From positions 1 to 7,897 of the forward strand of contig CATPAS010000225.1 of assembly GCA_955652075.1 (NCBI GenBank): a stretch of 7,897 nucleotides of DNA, in the 5' to 3' direction. This DNA comes from an uncultured Gaiellaceae bacterium. Lineage in GTDB: Bacteria; Actinomycetota; Thermoleophilia; Gaiellales; Gaiellaceae. The translations under genes and the position numbers were made by a program. Shown here piece after piece: positions 1 through 5,977 of the stretch. The notes beneath the pieces are model-generated. The model had not been told where the DNA came from, ran no database searches, and saw only the letters and a program-made list of their open reading frames with translations. Positions within the stretch are counted from its first letter, which is position 1, and each line of letters starts with the position of its first letter.

Positions 1-96
1 CACTTCGACACCGACCGGGTGGCCGTAGCGCTGGTAGATGAACTCGCCGGGCTCGCCGTCCTTGTACGGCCAGATCGTCGAGCGGTCCACGATCAT
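1..96 (-). CDS. N-terminal fragment of an unrecognised protein, cut by the left edge
   Basis: An open frame of 32 codons begins with ATG at 96-94 and runs without a stop to the first base of the window, so only the N-terminus is visible. It starts [14 protein letters not shown] and continues with an aromatic, charged, glycine-rich stretch ([14 protein letters not shown] at the edge). There is no signal peptide or membrane segment in the visible part. The start codon overlaps the stop of the upstream secreted-protein gene as ATGA, the usual arrangement for translationally coupled genes in one operon. The overlap, together with the protein-like composition, is the reason for calling it. I do not recognise the family and assign no function. 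Confidence 0.55.
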   Translation of the reverse strand, partial: MIVDRSTIWPYKDGEPGEFIYQRYGHPVGVEV

Positions 97-464
97 GGCG
101 AGCAGCGAGCGCCGATCAGATCCTTCATCACCCCGGCAGGAACGCGGCCACTGCCGTTGCAGGCGAGGTCGGAGCCTGTCTCGACGATGCGCCAGCGCTG
201 ATCGGCGCCGCGCTTCAAGATGCTGACGCCGTTCCCCATCACCATCCCGCAGGCGTTGACGCTGCGGTATTCGGCGGACGCGTAGTGCGAGTTCCGGGTG
301 GACACCTTGATGTGCAGCGGGAAGCAAGTGCGTGGGACTTTCGCCCCGCTCAGCACGCGCGTGATCGACTTGCGCTCGGCCTGCGTGGGCTGACGCGCCG
401 CGGAGGCTATGGCGGGGATCGCCAGCGCGATCAGCAAGACGAGCAGCGGAGTGAATCGGCGCAC
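93..464 (-). CDS. Small secreted protein with four cysteines, function unknown
   Basis: This 123-residue protein begins with a clear signal peptide: MRR, a hydrophobic core at residues 5-20, and an Ala-Ser-Ala signal peptidase I site at 20-22, so it should be exported. The mature part is about 100 residues with cysteines at 47, 72, 102 and 121, enough for two disulfides. The C-terminal block has a Trp-Arg-Ile-Val strand at 91-94, then Cys102, a Val-Pro-x-x-Val-Met turn at 108-113 and Cys121. My impression is that this arrangement is common in small secreted actinobacterial proteins of unknown role; that is inference. The start is GTG at 464, chosen because it gives the signal peptide at the very N-terminus and because TAGGCT lies six bases upstream. 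The gene is divergent from the carboxylase beta gene and overlaps the next minus-strand gene by four bases. No enzyme motif is visible. Confidence 0.75.
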   Translation of the reverse strand: MRRFTPLLVLLIALAIPAIASAARQPTQAERKSITRVLSGAKVPRTCFPLHIKVSTRNSHYASAEYRSVNACGMVMGNGVSILKRGADQRWRIVETGSDLACNGSGRVPAGVMKDLIGARCSP

Positions 465-470
465 GGCGTG

Positions 471-476
471 AGCCTA
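471..476 (-). promoter_or_regulatory. Candidate -10 element (TAGGCT) of the secreted-protein gene
   Basis: On the minus strand TAGGCT fits the TANNNT actinobacterial -10 pattern and is followed by six bases and then the GTG start at 464. No Shine-Dalgarno is present in between, so the transcript is probably leaderless. No convincing -35 hexamer was seen. It lies in the 105-base divergent gap 465-569, whose remaining sequence shows nothing else I can name. Confidence 0.5.
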
Positions 477-557
477 GTCGGAGACTGCCACGGTGGCCAG
501 AGCCGCGTCCCGAACGGCACGGGTCTGACCCCAGCTGTTCGGGACACGTTCGCCCGG

Positions 558-563
558 TACTCT
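558..563 (+). promoter_or_regulatory. Candidate -10 element (TACTCT) of the carboxylase beta gene
   Basis: TACTCT fits TANNNT and ends six bases before the ATG at 570. There is no purine-rich ribosome binding site between it and the start, so transcription probably begins at or next to the start codon. A -35 match is not evident. This element also supports ATG 570 over the longer open frame that extends back to 285. Confidence 0.5.
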
Positions 564-569
564 CCGCCC

Positions 570-2147
570 ATGGCAACGACCGACGAGCCGCGCGCCGACT
601 CGACCGAGTCCAAGCTCGATCAGCTCCGGGAGCTTCGCGACGAGGCCGAGCACGCCGGCACCGACAAGGCGATCGAGCGCCAGCGGCAGCAGGGCAAGCT
701 CCTTGCGCGCGAGCGGCTCGTCGAGCTGCTGGATCCGGGCTCCTTCGTCGAGCTCGACCGCTACGTCCGGCACCGGGAGCCCAACTTCGGGATGCTCGAG
801 CGGCGGCCCTACGGCGACGCGGTCGTCACCGGATACGGAACGATCTTCGGCCGGAAAGTCTTCGTCTTCTCACAGGACTTCACCGTCTTCGGCGGCTCGC
901 TGAGCGAGGTCTTCGCGGAGAAGATCTGCAAGGTGATGGACATGGCGCTGAAGTACGGCTGCCCCTTGATCGGCATCAACGACTCTGGCGGTGCGCGCAT
1001 CCAGGAAGGTGTCGTGTCGCTCGCAGGCTATGCCGAGATCTTCTGGCGCAACGTTCAGTCCTCGGGAGTGATCCCGCAGATCTCGCTCGTGATGGGCCCG
1101 TGTGCGGGGGGCGCCGTCTATTCGCCCGCAATCACGGACATCGTCTTCATGGTCGAGGGGACGTCCTACATGTTCATCACCGGTCCCGACGTCGTGAAGA
1201 CAGTGACGGGCGAGGAGGTGAGCTTCGAGGAGCTCGGCGGCGCGACGACGCACGCCACGAAGTCCGGCGTTGCGCACTTCATCGCTCCTGACGAGAAGGC
1301 CTGCCTCGAGGACGCGCGCTACCTCCTCTCGTTTCTGCCTCAAAACAACATGGATCCGCCGCCGTTCACGGAGCCGTCGGATCCTCGCGACCGGGAAGAG
1401 CCCGAGCTTGACAGCCTCATCCCGGACAACCCGAACAAGCCGTACGACATGCACGAGGTCATCCGTCGGGTCGTCGACGACGGCGACTTCCTCGAGGTCC
1501 ACGAGCACTGGGCGGAGAACATCGTCTGCGGCCTCGCGCGTCTCGGCGGGCATCCGGTCGGCCTGGTCGGGAACCAGCCGCGCTCGCTCGCCGGCGTGCT
1601 GGACATCGACTCCTCCGTGAAAGCGGCGCGCTTCATCCGTTTCTGCGACGCATTCAACATCCCGCTCGTCACATTGGTGGACGTGCCCGGGTTCCTGCCG
1701 GGAACCCAGCAGGAGTGGGGTGGGATCATCCGGCACGGTGCCAAGCTGCTCTACGCGTACGCGGAGGCGACGGTGCCGAAGCTGACGGTGATCACGCGCA
1801 AGGCCTACGGCGGCGCGTACGACGTCATGAGCTCGAAGCACATCCGCGCGGACTTCAACTTCGCCTGGCCGACCGCCGAAGTCGCCGTGATGGGGCCCGA
1901 CGGCGCGGTGAACATCATCTTCCGGAAGGAGCTCGAGGAAGCCGACGACCCTGAGGCCCGGCGAGCGGAGCTGATCGATGACTACCGCGAGCGGTTCGCC
2001 AATCCGTACTCCGCAGCGGAGCGCGGTTACGTGGACGACGTAATCGAACCGCGCCGCACGCGGCCGGCCCTGATCGACGCGCTCGAGACGTCACTGACGA
2101 AGCAGGAACCGCGCCCGCGGCGCAAGCACGGCAACATCCCCTTGTGA
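570..2147 (+). CDS. pccB: Acyl-CoA carboxylase beta (carboxyltransferase) subunit, propionyl-CoA type
   Basis: This 525-residue protein is the carboxyltransferase subunit of a biotin-dependent acyl-CoA carboxylase; it moves the carboxyl group from carboxybiotin to acyl-CoA, giving methylmalonyl-CoA if propionyl-CoA is the substrate. Length and architecture match actinobacterial PccB/AccD5: two crotonase-like halves, residues about 15-270 and 280-520. Oxyanion-hole segments are visible as GPCAGGA at 177-183 and [10 protein letters not shown] at 411-420. Asp418 in the latter should correspond to Asp422 of Streptomyces coelicolor PccB, the residue known to steer specificity towards propionyl-CoA; the substrate is therefore inferred. 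DVPGFLPG at 371-378 is also typical. The frame is open upstream to position 285, but that part is antisense to the secreted-protein gene and does not resemble the family; ATG 570 gives the usual N-terminus. The partner alpha subunit lies at 5978-7744 and an epsilon-like gene at 5271-5462. It converges on the c-di-GMP gene with a ten-base gap. Confidence 0.96.
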   Translation: MATTDEPRADSTESKLDQLRELRDEAEHAGTDKAIERQRQQGKLLARERLVELLDPGSFVELDRYVRHREPNFGMLERRPYGDAVVTGYGTIFGRKVFVFSQDFTVFGGSLSEVFAEKICKVMDMALKYGCPLIGINDSGGARIQEGVVSLAGYAEIFWRNVQSSGVIPQISLVMGPCAGGAVYSPAITDIVFMVEGTSYMFITGPDVVKTVTGEEVSFEELGGATTHATKSGVAHFIAPDEKACLEDARYLLSFLPQNNMDPPPFTEPSDPRDREEPELDSLIPDNPNKPYDMHEVIRRVVDDGDFLEVHEHWAENIVCGLARLGGHPVGLVGNQPRSLAGVLDIDSSVKAARFIRFCDAFNIPLVTLVDVPGFLPGTQQEWGGIIRHGAKLLYAYAEATVPKLTVITRKAYGGAYDVMSSKHIRADFNFAWPTAEVAVMGPDGAVNIIFRKELEEADDPEARRAELIDDYRERFANPYSAAERGYVDDVIEPRRTRPALIDALETSLTKQEPRPRRKHGNIPL

Positions 2148-2157
2148 CCCCGGGCGT

Positions 2158-3972
2158 CTAGGAGGCGAGGGCCGGAGCGGCCTCCAGTGAGGCGCTCTGT
2201 CCGAGCTCCTCCGCGAAGGCCGCGACGATGCCAGGGTCGAACTGGGTGCCCGCGCAGCGCTCGAGCTCGGCGAGCGCCGCCTCGGAAGAACGCCTGGGCC
2301 GGTAGATCCGGTCGGACGTCATCGCGTCGTAGGCGTCGGTGACGAAGATGATCCGGGCGCCGAGCGGAATCTGCTCGCCACGCAGGCCGTCGGGATAGCC
2401 GGCGCCGTCCCAGCGCTCGTGATGATGCAGGACGAGATCGGCGACCGGGTCGACGCCGAGGCTGTCGAGCATGCGAAAGCCGATCTGCGGATGGCGCTCG
2501 AGCACGAGACGCTCCGAATCGACGAGCGTGCCGGGCTTGCGCAGGATCTCCTCCGGGATAGCGAGCTTGCCGAGGTCGTGCAGGCTGCCGGCGAGCCGAG
2601 TGAGCTCGATCTGCTCGGCATCGAGGCCCAAACGCATCGCGACTCTGGCGGCCAGGTCGCTGACCCGCTCGGAGTGGCTCCCCGTGTAGGTGTCGCGGGC
2701 GTCGACCGCTTTCGCGAGCGACGCGGCGGCGCGGTAGCGCGCGGCCTTGTCAGGTCCGGCGGCAAGCCGCTTGAGCTCCGAGAGCTCGACGACTTCCGGG
2801 CGGTAGAGGCGGACACGATTCTTGCCGTGCTCTTTCGCCCAGTAGAGCGCACTGTCCGCGAGCCGAATCAGCTCGTCGCGGCCGTGGCCCTGCACCGGGA
2901 AGGTCGCGAGCCCTGCGCTGACCGTCACCGTGCCGATGTGGTCGAAGTCGACCGTGGCGATCCGCTCTACGATCGAGTTCGCAGCCGCGAGCGCCATCCC
3001 CTCGTCGTGGTCGACAAGCAGGAGGGCGAACTCGTCGCCGCCGAGCCGGAAAGCCTCGCCGCCCTGGCGCAGCCTCGCACCCACTTGCGAGAGGACGCGG
3101 TCGCCCGACGGGTGCCCGTAGCGGTCGTTGACCTTCTTGAAGTCGTCGATGTCGACGAAGCAGAGCGTCAGCGGCATCGCCTGCTCCTCCGCGCTCAAGA
3201 GCTCGCGCTCCAGCCGCTCGTGGAAGTGACGGTGATTGCCGAGCCCGGTCAGCGGATCCGTCAGGGCAAGCCGCATCGCGCGCAGGGCGCGATGCGTCGA
3301 GCGTTGGTACAGCGCGATCGCGAGCAGCGGACCGACGAGCGCCACCGACAGGACCGGCGAGCGCTCCCAGAGCACGACGAGCATCAGTGCTGCCGACGCC
3401 ATGAATGCGAACGGCACGATGGTTGCGCGGACGTGCGTCCGCATCAGCTGGAGATAGGGCTGGCCGCTGCTTAGTGCGATCGCGGCCGAGATCAGGACGA
3501 TGTTGACGACGTTGTCGGCGGTGGCCGCAAGCACGACGCGCGCGATCACCGCGCCCACGCTCTGCCCGTGGATCGGCGCGATCAACGCGCCCGCCGCGAG
3601 TGCGACGAGCGCGAGGACCGCGACGTTGAAGGCGATGCGCTGAAGAGGGCGATGCTGGGCGAGCTGGACGAACGCCGTAGCTGCGAGCAGGAGGAGAGCG
3701 CCGGCCGCCCACCCGAAGAGGACGATTGCGGCCACTGCGAACACGAACGTGAGCGAGAGCACGCCCCCGCCCGTCTCCGCGTTGATCGGCACCGGGAAGC
3801 GCTCCGCGAGCGTCGCAGCCGCGGTGAGCGCGGCGATGCCGATCAGCTCGCGGCCGCTGTGCGCCGTCGTCGCGAAGACGTAACCGGCTGCGAGAAGTAC
3901 GCCGAGGCCCGCCAGACAGACAGGAAGGATGAGCGCGTTGAGCTGGCGGGGCGTGACCGCCTGGGAGCTCAC
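2158..3972 (-). CDS. Membrane GGDEF/HD-GYP protein (c-di-GMP synthesis and breakdown)
   Basis: This 604-residue protein has an N-terminal membrane region (hydrophobic stretches between about 12 and 222, probably seven or eight segments), a GGDEF domain (about 232-392) and an HD-GYP domain (about 412-590). The diguanylate cyclase signature is intact: GGDEF at 311-315, with DIDDFK at 274-279. The allosteric inhibitory site is not: the expected RxxD reads Arg-Gln-Gly-Gly at 302-305, so product inhibition through it is unlikely. The HD-GYP phosphodiesterase residues are also intact: His465-Asp466 in LHDLGK, HHE at 517-519, and WDGAGYP at 521-527. Both activities are therefore possible; which dominates cannot be read from sequence. 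The membrane part may sense a signal but matches no sensor I can name. GTG 3972 is chosen because it lies seven bases after the stop of the microprotein gene and gives a short lead into the first membrane segment; an upstream in-frame extension to 4065 would overlap that gene. No Shine-Dalgarno is evident, so translational coupling is likely. Confidence 0.92.
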   Translation of the reverse strand: MSSQAVTPRQLNALILPVCLAGLGVLLAAGYVFATTAHSGRELIGIAALTAAATLAERFPVPINAETGGGVLSLTFVFAVAAIVLFGWAAGALLLLAATAFVQLAQHRPLQRIAFNVAVLALVALAAGALIAPIHGQSVGAVIARVVLAATADNVVNIVLISAAIALSSGQPYLQLMRTHVRATIVPFAFMASAALMLVVLWERSPVLSVALVGPLLAIALYQRSTHRALRAMRLALTDPLTGLGNHRHFHERLERELLSAEEQAMPLTLCFVDIDDFKKVNDRYGHPSGDRVLSQVGARLRQGGEAFRLGGDEFALLLVDHDEGMALAAANSIVERIATVDFDHIGTVTVSAGLATFPVQGHGRDELIRLADSALYWAKEHGKNRVRLYRPEVVELSELKRLAAGPDKAARYRAAASLAKAVDARDTYTGSHSERVSDLAARVAMRLGLDAEQIELTRLAGSLHDLGKLAIPEEILRKPGTLVDSERLVLERHPQIGFRMLDSLGVDPVADLVLHHHERWDGAGYPDGLRGEQIPLGARIIFVTDAYDAMTSDRIYRPRRSSEAALAELERCAGTQFDPGIVAAFAEELGQSASLEAAPALAS

Positions 3973-3979
3973 GTCAGGC

Positions 3980-4090
3980 TTAGAACCAGGTGAATTGGTC
4001 GAACGAGTCCCAGGTGAACTGACCCGAGACTGCCGCGACGAGCACAAGGATGGCCACGAGGGCAATCAGCTTGGGTTTCCATTGCAACAT
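3980..4090 (-). CDS. 36-residue single-pass membrane microprotein with a repeated FTW motif
   Basis: Reading the minus strand from ATG 4090 gives 36 residues and a TAA stop at 3980-3982. The protein has a short basic head (MLQWKPK), one hydrophobic helix (about residues 8-22) and an aromatic, acidic tail in which QFTW occurs twice (24-27 and 32-35), ending in Phe36. By the positive-inside pattern the tail should face outward. A strong Shine-Dalgarno GGGGAGG lies nine bases before the ATG, which is the best ribosome binding site in the window. The gene sits directly upstream of the GGDEF/HD-GYP gene with seven bases between stop and start, suggesting co-expression and perhaps a regulatory or sensory partnership; that is inference. 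I cannot assign a family. It is too short for most gene callers, so it may be missing from annotations. Confidence 0.72.
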   Translation of the reverse strand: MLQWKPKLIALVAILVLVAAVSGQFTWDSFDQFTWF

Positions 4091-4099
4091 CCGCCAGAA

Positions 4100-4106
4100 C
4101 CTCCCC
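4100..4106 (-). promoter_or_regulatory. Strong ribosome binding site of the microprotein gene
   Basis: GGGGAGG on the minus strand, nine bases upstream of ATG 4090, is close to the ideal anti-16S match. It is the clearest Shine-Dalgarno in the window and is a main argument that the 36-codon frame is translated. Confidence 0.65.
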
Positions 4107-4120
4107 ACACAAAGACGCCA

Positions 4121-4145
4121 GACGCGCGGATTCTTTCTCCGCGTC
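4121..4145 (-). other. Hairpin in the leader of the microprotein gene
   Basis: On the minus strand GACGCGGA, a seven-base purine-rich loop (GAAAGAA) and TCCGCGCGTC form a stem of six G/C-rich pairs (CGCGGA with TCCGCG), extendable by two outer pairs across a CG bulge. It lies between the terminator-like palindrome at 4156-4175 and the Shine-Dalgarno, so it would form in the 5' leader of the microprotein mRNA. I could not match it to a known riboswitch class. Confidence 0.4.
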
Positions 4146-4155
4146 CGATTGCCGT

Positions 4156-4175
4156 AATCCCCCCTTAGGGGGATT
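4156..4175 (-). terminator. Perfect 8-bp inverted repeat after the NlpC/P60 gene (terminator or operator)
   Basis: AATCCCCC and GGGGGATT form a perfect eight-pair stem around a four-base loop (TAAG read on the minus strand). It starts 15 bases after the NlpC/P60 stop, where a terminator would sit. There is no U-run after the stem on the minus strand, so it is not a classical intrinsic terminator. An operator or a structured part of the leader of the downstream microprotein gene is an equally good reading. Confidence 0.45.
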
Positions 4176-4190
4176 TAGCCAAATATCGCT

Positions 4191-5225
4191 TCAAGCGGGG
4201 GTAACGAGACCCGCTTCGGCGAGCGGCCGGCGGGCCCAGGCGAAGCGCTGTTGGTACCACCCGGAGAGGGCCGCGACGGCAACCCCGTAGCTTGACGAAT
4301 GGATGAACCAGCCGTTGCCGAGATAGATGCCCATGTGGTCGACCTGCGCGGGCTTCGACTTCGGGCCCTTCGCTCCGAAGAAGATGACGTCGGCGGGCTG
4401 CAGGTTGGTGAACGGAATTCGTTTCGCGGCGGGAACCTCGCCGCTCATCGCGTACGTCGTGCGGCCTTGGAGCATGTCCGGGAGCGTGCCGCCGTTCGGG
4501 TACTGCTCCGCCTTGTAGACGCGCCAGACGAACCCCGAGCAGTCGAATCCTCCATGGACCTGCGGCCCGAACGGAGATTCCGGGAATTCGCTGGCCCCGC
4601 CCCAGACGTAGGGGTAGCCGATGAAGCGCACCGCGGTCGTGAGCACGCTCTTCTGCCAAGGCGTCAGTGCGGGCAGGACGAAAGATGCGGCGAGCTTCTG
4701 TACACCCTGGGCGTCGAGTTGACCGAGTTGCAGGATTCGCGCTGCGGAGAAGGCGGCTTCGGCGTGGGTAGCCGGCTCGCCCGGCGAGAGCTCGAGCGCG
4801 TCGAGCGCGGCCGGGTGGTTCGTGCGGAGACCCAGCAGCCGCGCAACGGCCTCGGTCCCGAAGCGGGAAGGAGGCGCGAGACCCGCCATCTTCGCTCCCT
4901 GTGTGAAGAGCTTGGCGCTGTCGGTGAGCCCGAGTGCGGCGACGAGGCGCGCATCGAGGGCCGCGATCGTGACCTTCGCCGAGCTCGTTGAGGACGGCGG
5001 CGCGGCCTGGGCATGCGTCAGCCCGGCGACCATGGTCTCCAGCTCTCCGCGGGTGAGGGGATCGTCGGGTCGCGCTGCCGCCGCCTTGGCCATTATTCCG
5101 GCGGCGACTACGGTCTTGAGCTCGGCCTGTGCCCACGAAGTCCTCGGCTTGGCGGCGGCTGTTGCCGACGACAGCGTGGAGAGCATGACGAGCGCGCAGA
5201 CGTACGCAAGGCGGCGGCGGCGCAT
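4191..5225 (-). CDS. Secreted NlpC/P60 peptidoglycan endopeptidase with SLH-like N-terminal repeats
   Basis: This 344-residue protein has a signal peptide (MRRRR followed by a hydrophobic core at 6-22, Ala-rich cleavage region about 20-25). The C-terminal domain, about 188-335, is an NlpC/P60 cysteine peptidase: the catalytic cysteine is Cys229 in FDCSGFV, the catalytic histidine His297 in DHMGIYLG, and His309 in WFIHSS is the third polar residue. YVWGG at 206-210 is the usual lead-in. Such enzymes cut peptide cross-bridges of peptidoglycan outside the membrane. Residues about 31-70 and 145-170 look like SLH-type repeats (a tryptophan/alanine helix followed by TRGE or THAEA motifs), which could hold the enzyme at the cell surface; the first repeats are weak, so this is tentative. 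ATG 5225 has AGGA five bases upstream. The start is divergent from the epsilon-like gene, with 45 bases between them. All catalytic residues are present. Confidence 0.92.
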   Translation of the reverse strand: MRRRRLAYVCALVMLSTLSSATAAAKPRTSWAQAELKTVVAAGIMAKAAAARPDDPLTRGELETMVAGLTHAQAAPPSSTSSAKVTIAALDARLVAALGLTDSAKLFTQGAKMAGLAPPSRFGTEAVARLLGLRTNHPAALDALELSPGEPATHAEAAFSAARILQLGQLDAQGVQKLAASFVLPALTPWQKSVLTTAVRFIGYPYVWGGASEFPESPFGPQVHGGFDCSGFVWRVYKAEQYPNGGTLPDMLQGRTTYAMSGEVPAAKRIPFTNLQPADVIFFGAKGPKSKPAQVDHMGIYLGNGWFIHSSSYGVAVAALSGWYQQRFAWARRPLAEAGLVTPA

Positions 5226-5257
5226 ACCTGTCCTATCGGCGGCGAGCCGTATCTCTT

Positions 5258-5263
5258 TAATCT
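5258..5263 (+). promoter_or_regulatory. Candidate -10 element (TAATCT) of the epsilon-like gene
   Basis: TAATCT fits TANNNT and ends seven bases before the GTG at 5271, with no good Shine-Dalgarno in between. It lies in the 45-base gap shared with the divergent NlpC/P60 gene. The geometry supports a leaderless transcript and the choice of GTG 5271 as start. Confidence 0.5.
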
Positions 5264-5270
5264 CACAAAG

Positions 5271-5462
5271 GTGGACGTTGAGATCACGCCGGAGCCCAGC
5301 GAGGACGAGCGCCGAGTCATCCTCCAGGCGCTCGAAGAGGAGCGTCGGAAGGTCGCGGCTCCTTCTCCCTGGCGCCGCGCCGGGCTAGGGCCGGGGCCTG
5401 ACGATGAGGCCGATCAGGCCGTCGCGCCGCCGCGCCAGAGGCGCGGGGCAGCGCGGGCGTAG
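5271..5462 (+). CDS. Acyl-CoA carboxylase epsilon-like small subunit
   Basis: The frame from GTG 5271 to TAG 5460-5462 encodes 63 residues. The first 40 look like a short actinobacterial carboxylase epsilon subunit: a beta-strand start (VDVEITPEPS), an acidic/basic helix (SEDERRVILQALEEERRK, 10-27) and an Ser-Pro-Trp-Arg-Arg-Ala-Gly-Leu motif at 32-39. In this family small acidic proteins bind and stabilise the alpha/beta complex and are encoded beside its genes, as here (beta at 570, alpha at 5978). Assignment is by pattern and context, not by alignment. Residues 40-63 are Pro/Gly/Arg/Ala-rich, unlike the core, and their DNA overlaps the tail of the pgsA gene on the other strand by 49 bases; they may be a run-on after loss of an earlier stop. 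A longer upstream frame back to 5013 is antisense to the NlpC/P60 gene and is rejected. Confidence 0.62.
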   Translation: MDVEITPEPSEDERRVILQALEEERRKVAAPSPWRRAGLGPGPDDEADQAVAPPRQRRGAARA

Positions 5463-5956
5463 TCCAGCCCCGAGAGCCACGTCAGCACGACCGCGACGAG
5501 CAGCGCCCACCAGGCGACCTCGTCCCGCCAGGCGCCTGCCGCGGCAAAGCCCCCGACCCCCGCGGCGACCGCCTGCGCCCAGGTCTTCAGCTTGCCGAGA
5601 TCGCGTGCGTGGAGGATCACGCCTCGTTCGAGCGCGGCCAGGCGCAGGGCGGTCACCAGGAACTCCCGGACGACGATCGCCGCGACCATCCAGCCGGGGG
5701 CTATTCGCTGGTCGACGAGCATGATCAGGACTGCGAGCACGAGGATCTTGTCCGCGGCCGGGTCGAGCAACGAGCCGAGCGGCGAGGAGTGGCCGCGACT
5801 GCGCGCGATGCGGCCGTCGAACCAGTCCGTAGCCATCGCGGCGGCAAAGAGCGCCGTCGCCCAGTAGTTGTGACCGTGGAAGTTCCACGCGTACAGCAAG
5901 ATGACGAAGGGGACGGAGGCTGCGCGCGCGACCGTCAGACCGTCCGGGAGGCTCAC
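5414..5956 (-). CDS. pgsA: CDP-diacylglycerol-glycerol-3-phosphate 3-phosphatidyltransferase
   Basis: This 180-residue integral membrane protein should make phosphatidylglycerophosphate from CDP-diacylglycerol and glycerol-3-phosphate, the committed step to phosphatidylglycerol and cardiolipin. The CDP-alcohol phosphatidyltransferase motif is complete: Asp44, Asp47-Gly48, Ala51-Arg52, Gly61, Asp65 and Asp69 with the canonical spacings. Hydrophobic segments lie near 8-24, 31-45, 70-84, 88-106, 125-141 and 147-165. REFLVTALR at 98-106 and GKLKTWAQ at 121-128 are features seen in PgsA rather than in phosphatidylserine or inositol-phosphate synthases, which is why I prefer that name. The frame is open far upstream, but that part is antisense to the alpha gene; GTG 5956 gives a normal N-terminus (SLPDGLTVAR, a variant of the usual lead-in) and has TATTCT seven bases upstream. 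It is divergent from the alpha gene, with only 21 bases between starts. Confidence 0.9.
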   Translation of the reverse strand: MSLPDGLTVARAASVPFVILLYAWNFHGHNYWATALFAAAMATDWFDGRIARSRGHSSPLGSLLDPAADKILVLAVLIMLVDQRIAPGWMVAAIVVREFLVTALRLAALERGVILHARDLGKLKTWAQAVAAGVGGFAAAGAWRDEVAWWALLVAVVLTWLSGLDYARAAPRLWRGGATA

Positions 5957-5963
5957 GCTCGCA

Positions 5964-5969
5964 AGAATA
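5964..5969 (-). promoter_or_regulatory. Candidate -10 element (TATTCT) of pgsA
   Basis: On the minus strand TATTCT is a good TANNNT match and ends seven bases before the GTG at 5956, again without a Shine-Dalgarno. The 21-base gap is so small that any -35 element would lie inside the first codons of the alpha gene at 5978. Confidence 0.55.
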
Positions 5970-5975
5970 GAGGGG
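5969..5975 (+). promoter_or_regulatory. Possible ribosome binding site of the carboxylase alpha gene
   Basis: AGAGGGG is purine-rich and resembles a Shine-Dalgarno, but it ends only two bases before the GTG at 5978, closer than usual. No other in-frame start nearby keeps the VLVANRGEIA motif, so GTG 5978 stands despite the spacing. The site overlaps the last base of the pgsA -10 candidate on the other strand. Confidence 0.35.
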
Positions 5976-5977
5976 CA

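Noticed and set aside
285..569. In-frame N-terminal extension of the carboxylase beta gene
   Set aside because: It is antisense to the secreted-protein gene, has no family resemblance, and a good -10 element with ATG at 570 explains the start.
870..1841. Long minus-strand open frame (about 320 codons) inside the beta gene
   Set aside because: Rich in Arg, Asp, His and Val in the manner of a GC-rich antisense shadow; no domain or membrane pattern, and the plus-strand gene is certain.
2419..3474. Long plus-strand open frame (about 350 codons) opposite the GGDEF/HD-GYP gene
   Set aside because: Composition is Arg/Glu/Val-rich with no recognisable domain; it mirrors a clearly coding minus-strand gene.
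3973..4065. Upstream start for the GGDEF/HD-GYP protein adding 31 residues
   Set aside because: The added Ser/Arg/Pro-rich residues lie out of frame across the microprotein gene, and GTG 3972 gives a normal lead-in to the first membrane segment.
4111..4190. Known c-di-GMP or c-di-AMP riboswitch in the microprotein leader
   Set aside because: I looked for the conserved core bases of the GEMM and ydaO-type classes and could not place them, so only unnamed hairpins are reported.
5013..5270. Upstream extension of the epsilon-like frame
   Set aside because: It is antisense to the signal-peptide end of the NlpC/P60 gene; GTG 5271 with TAATCT seven bases upstream is a better start.
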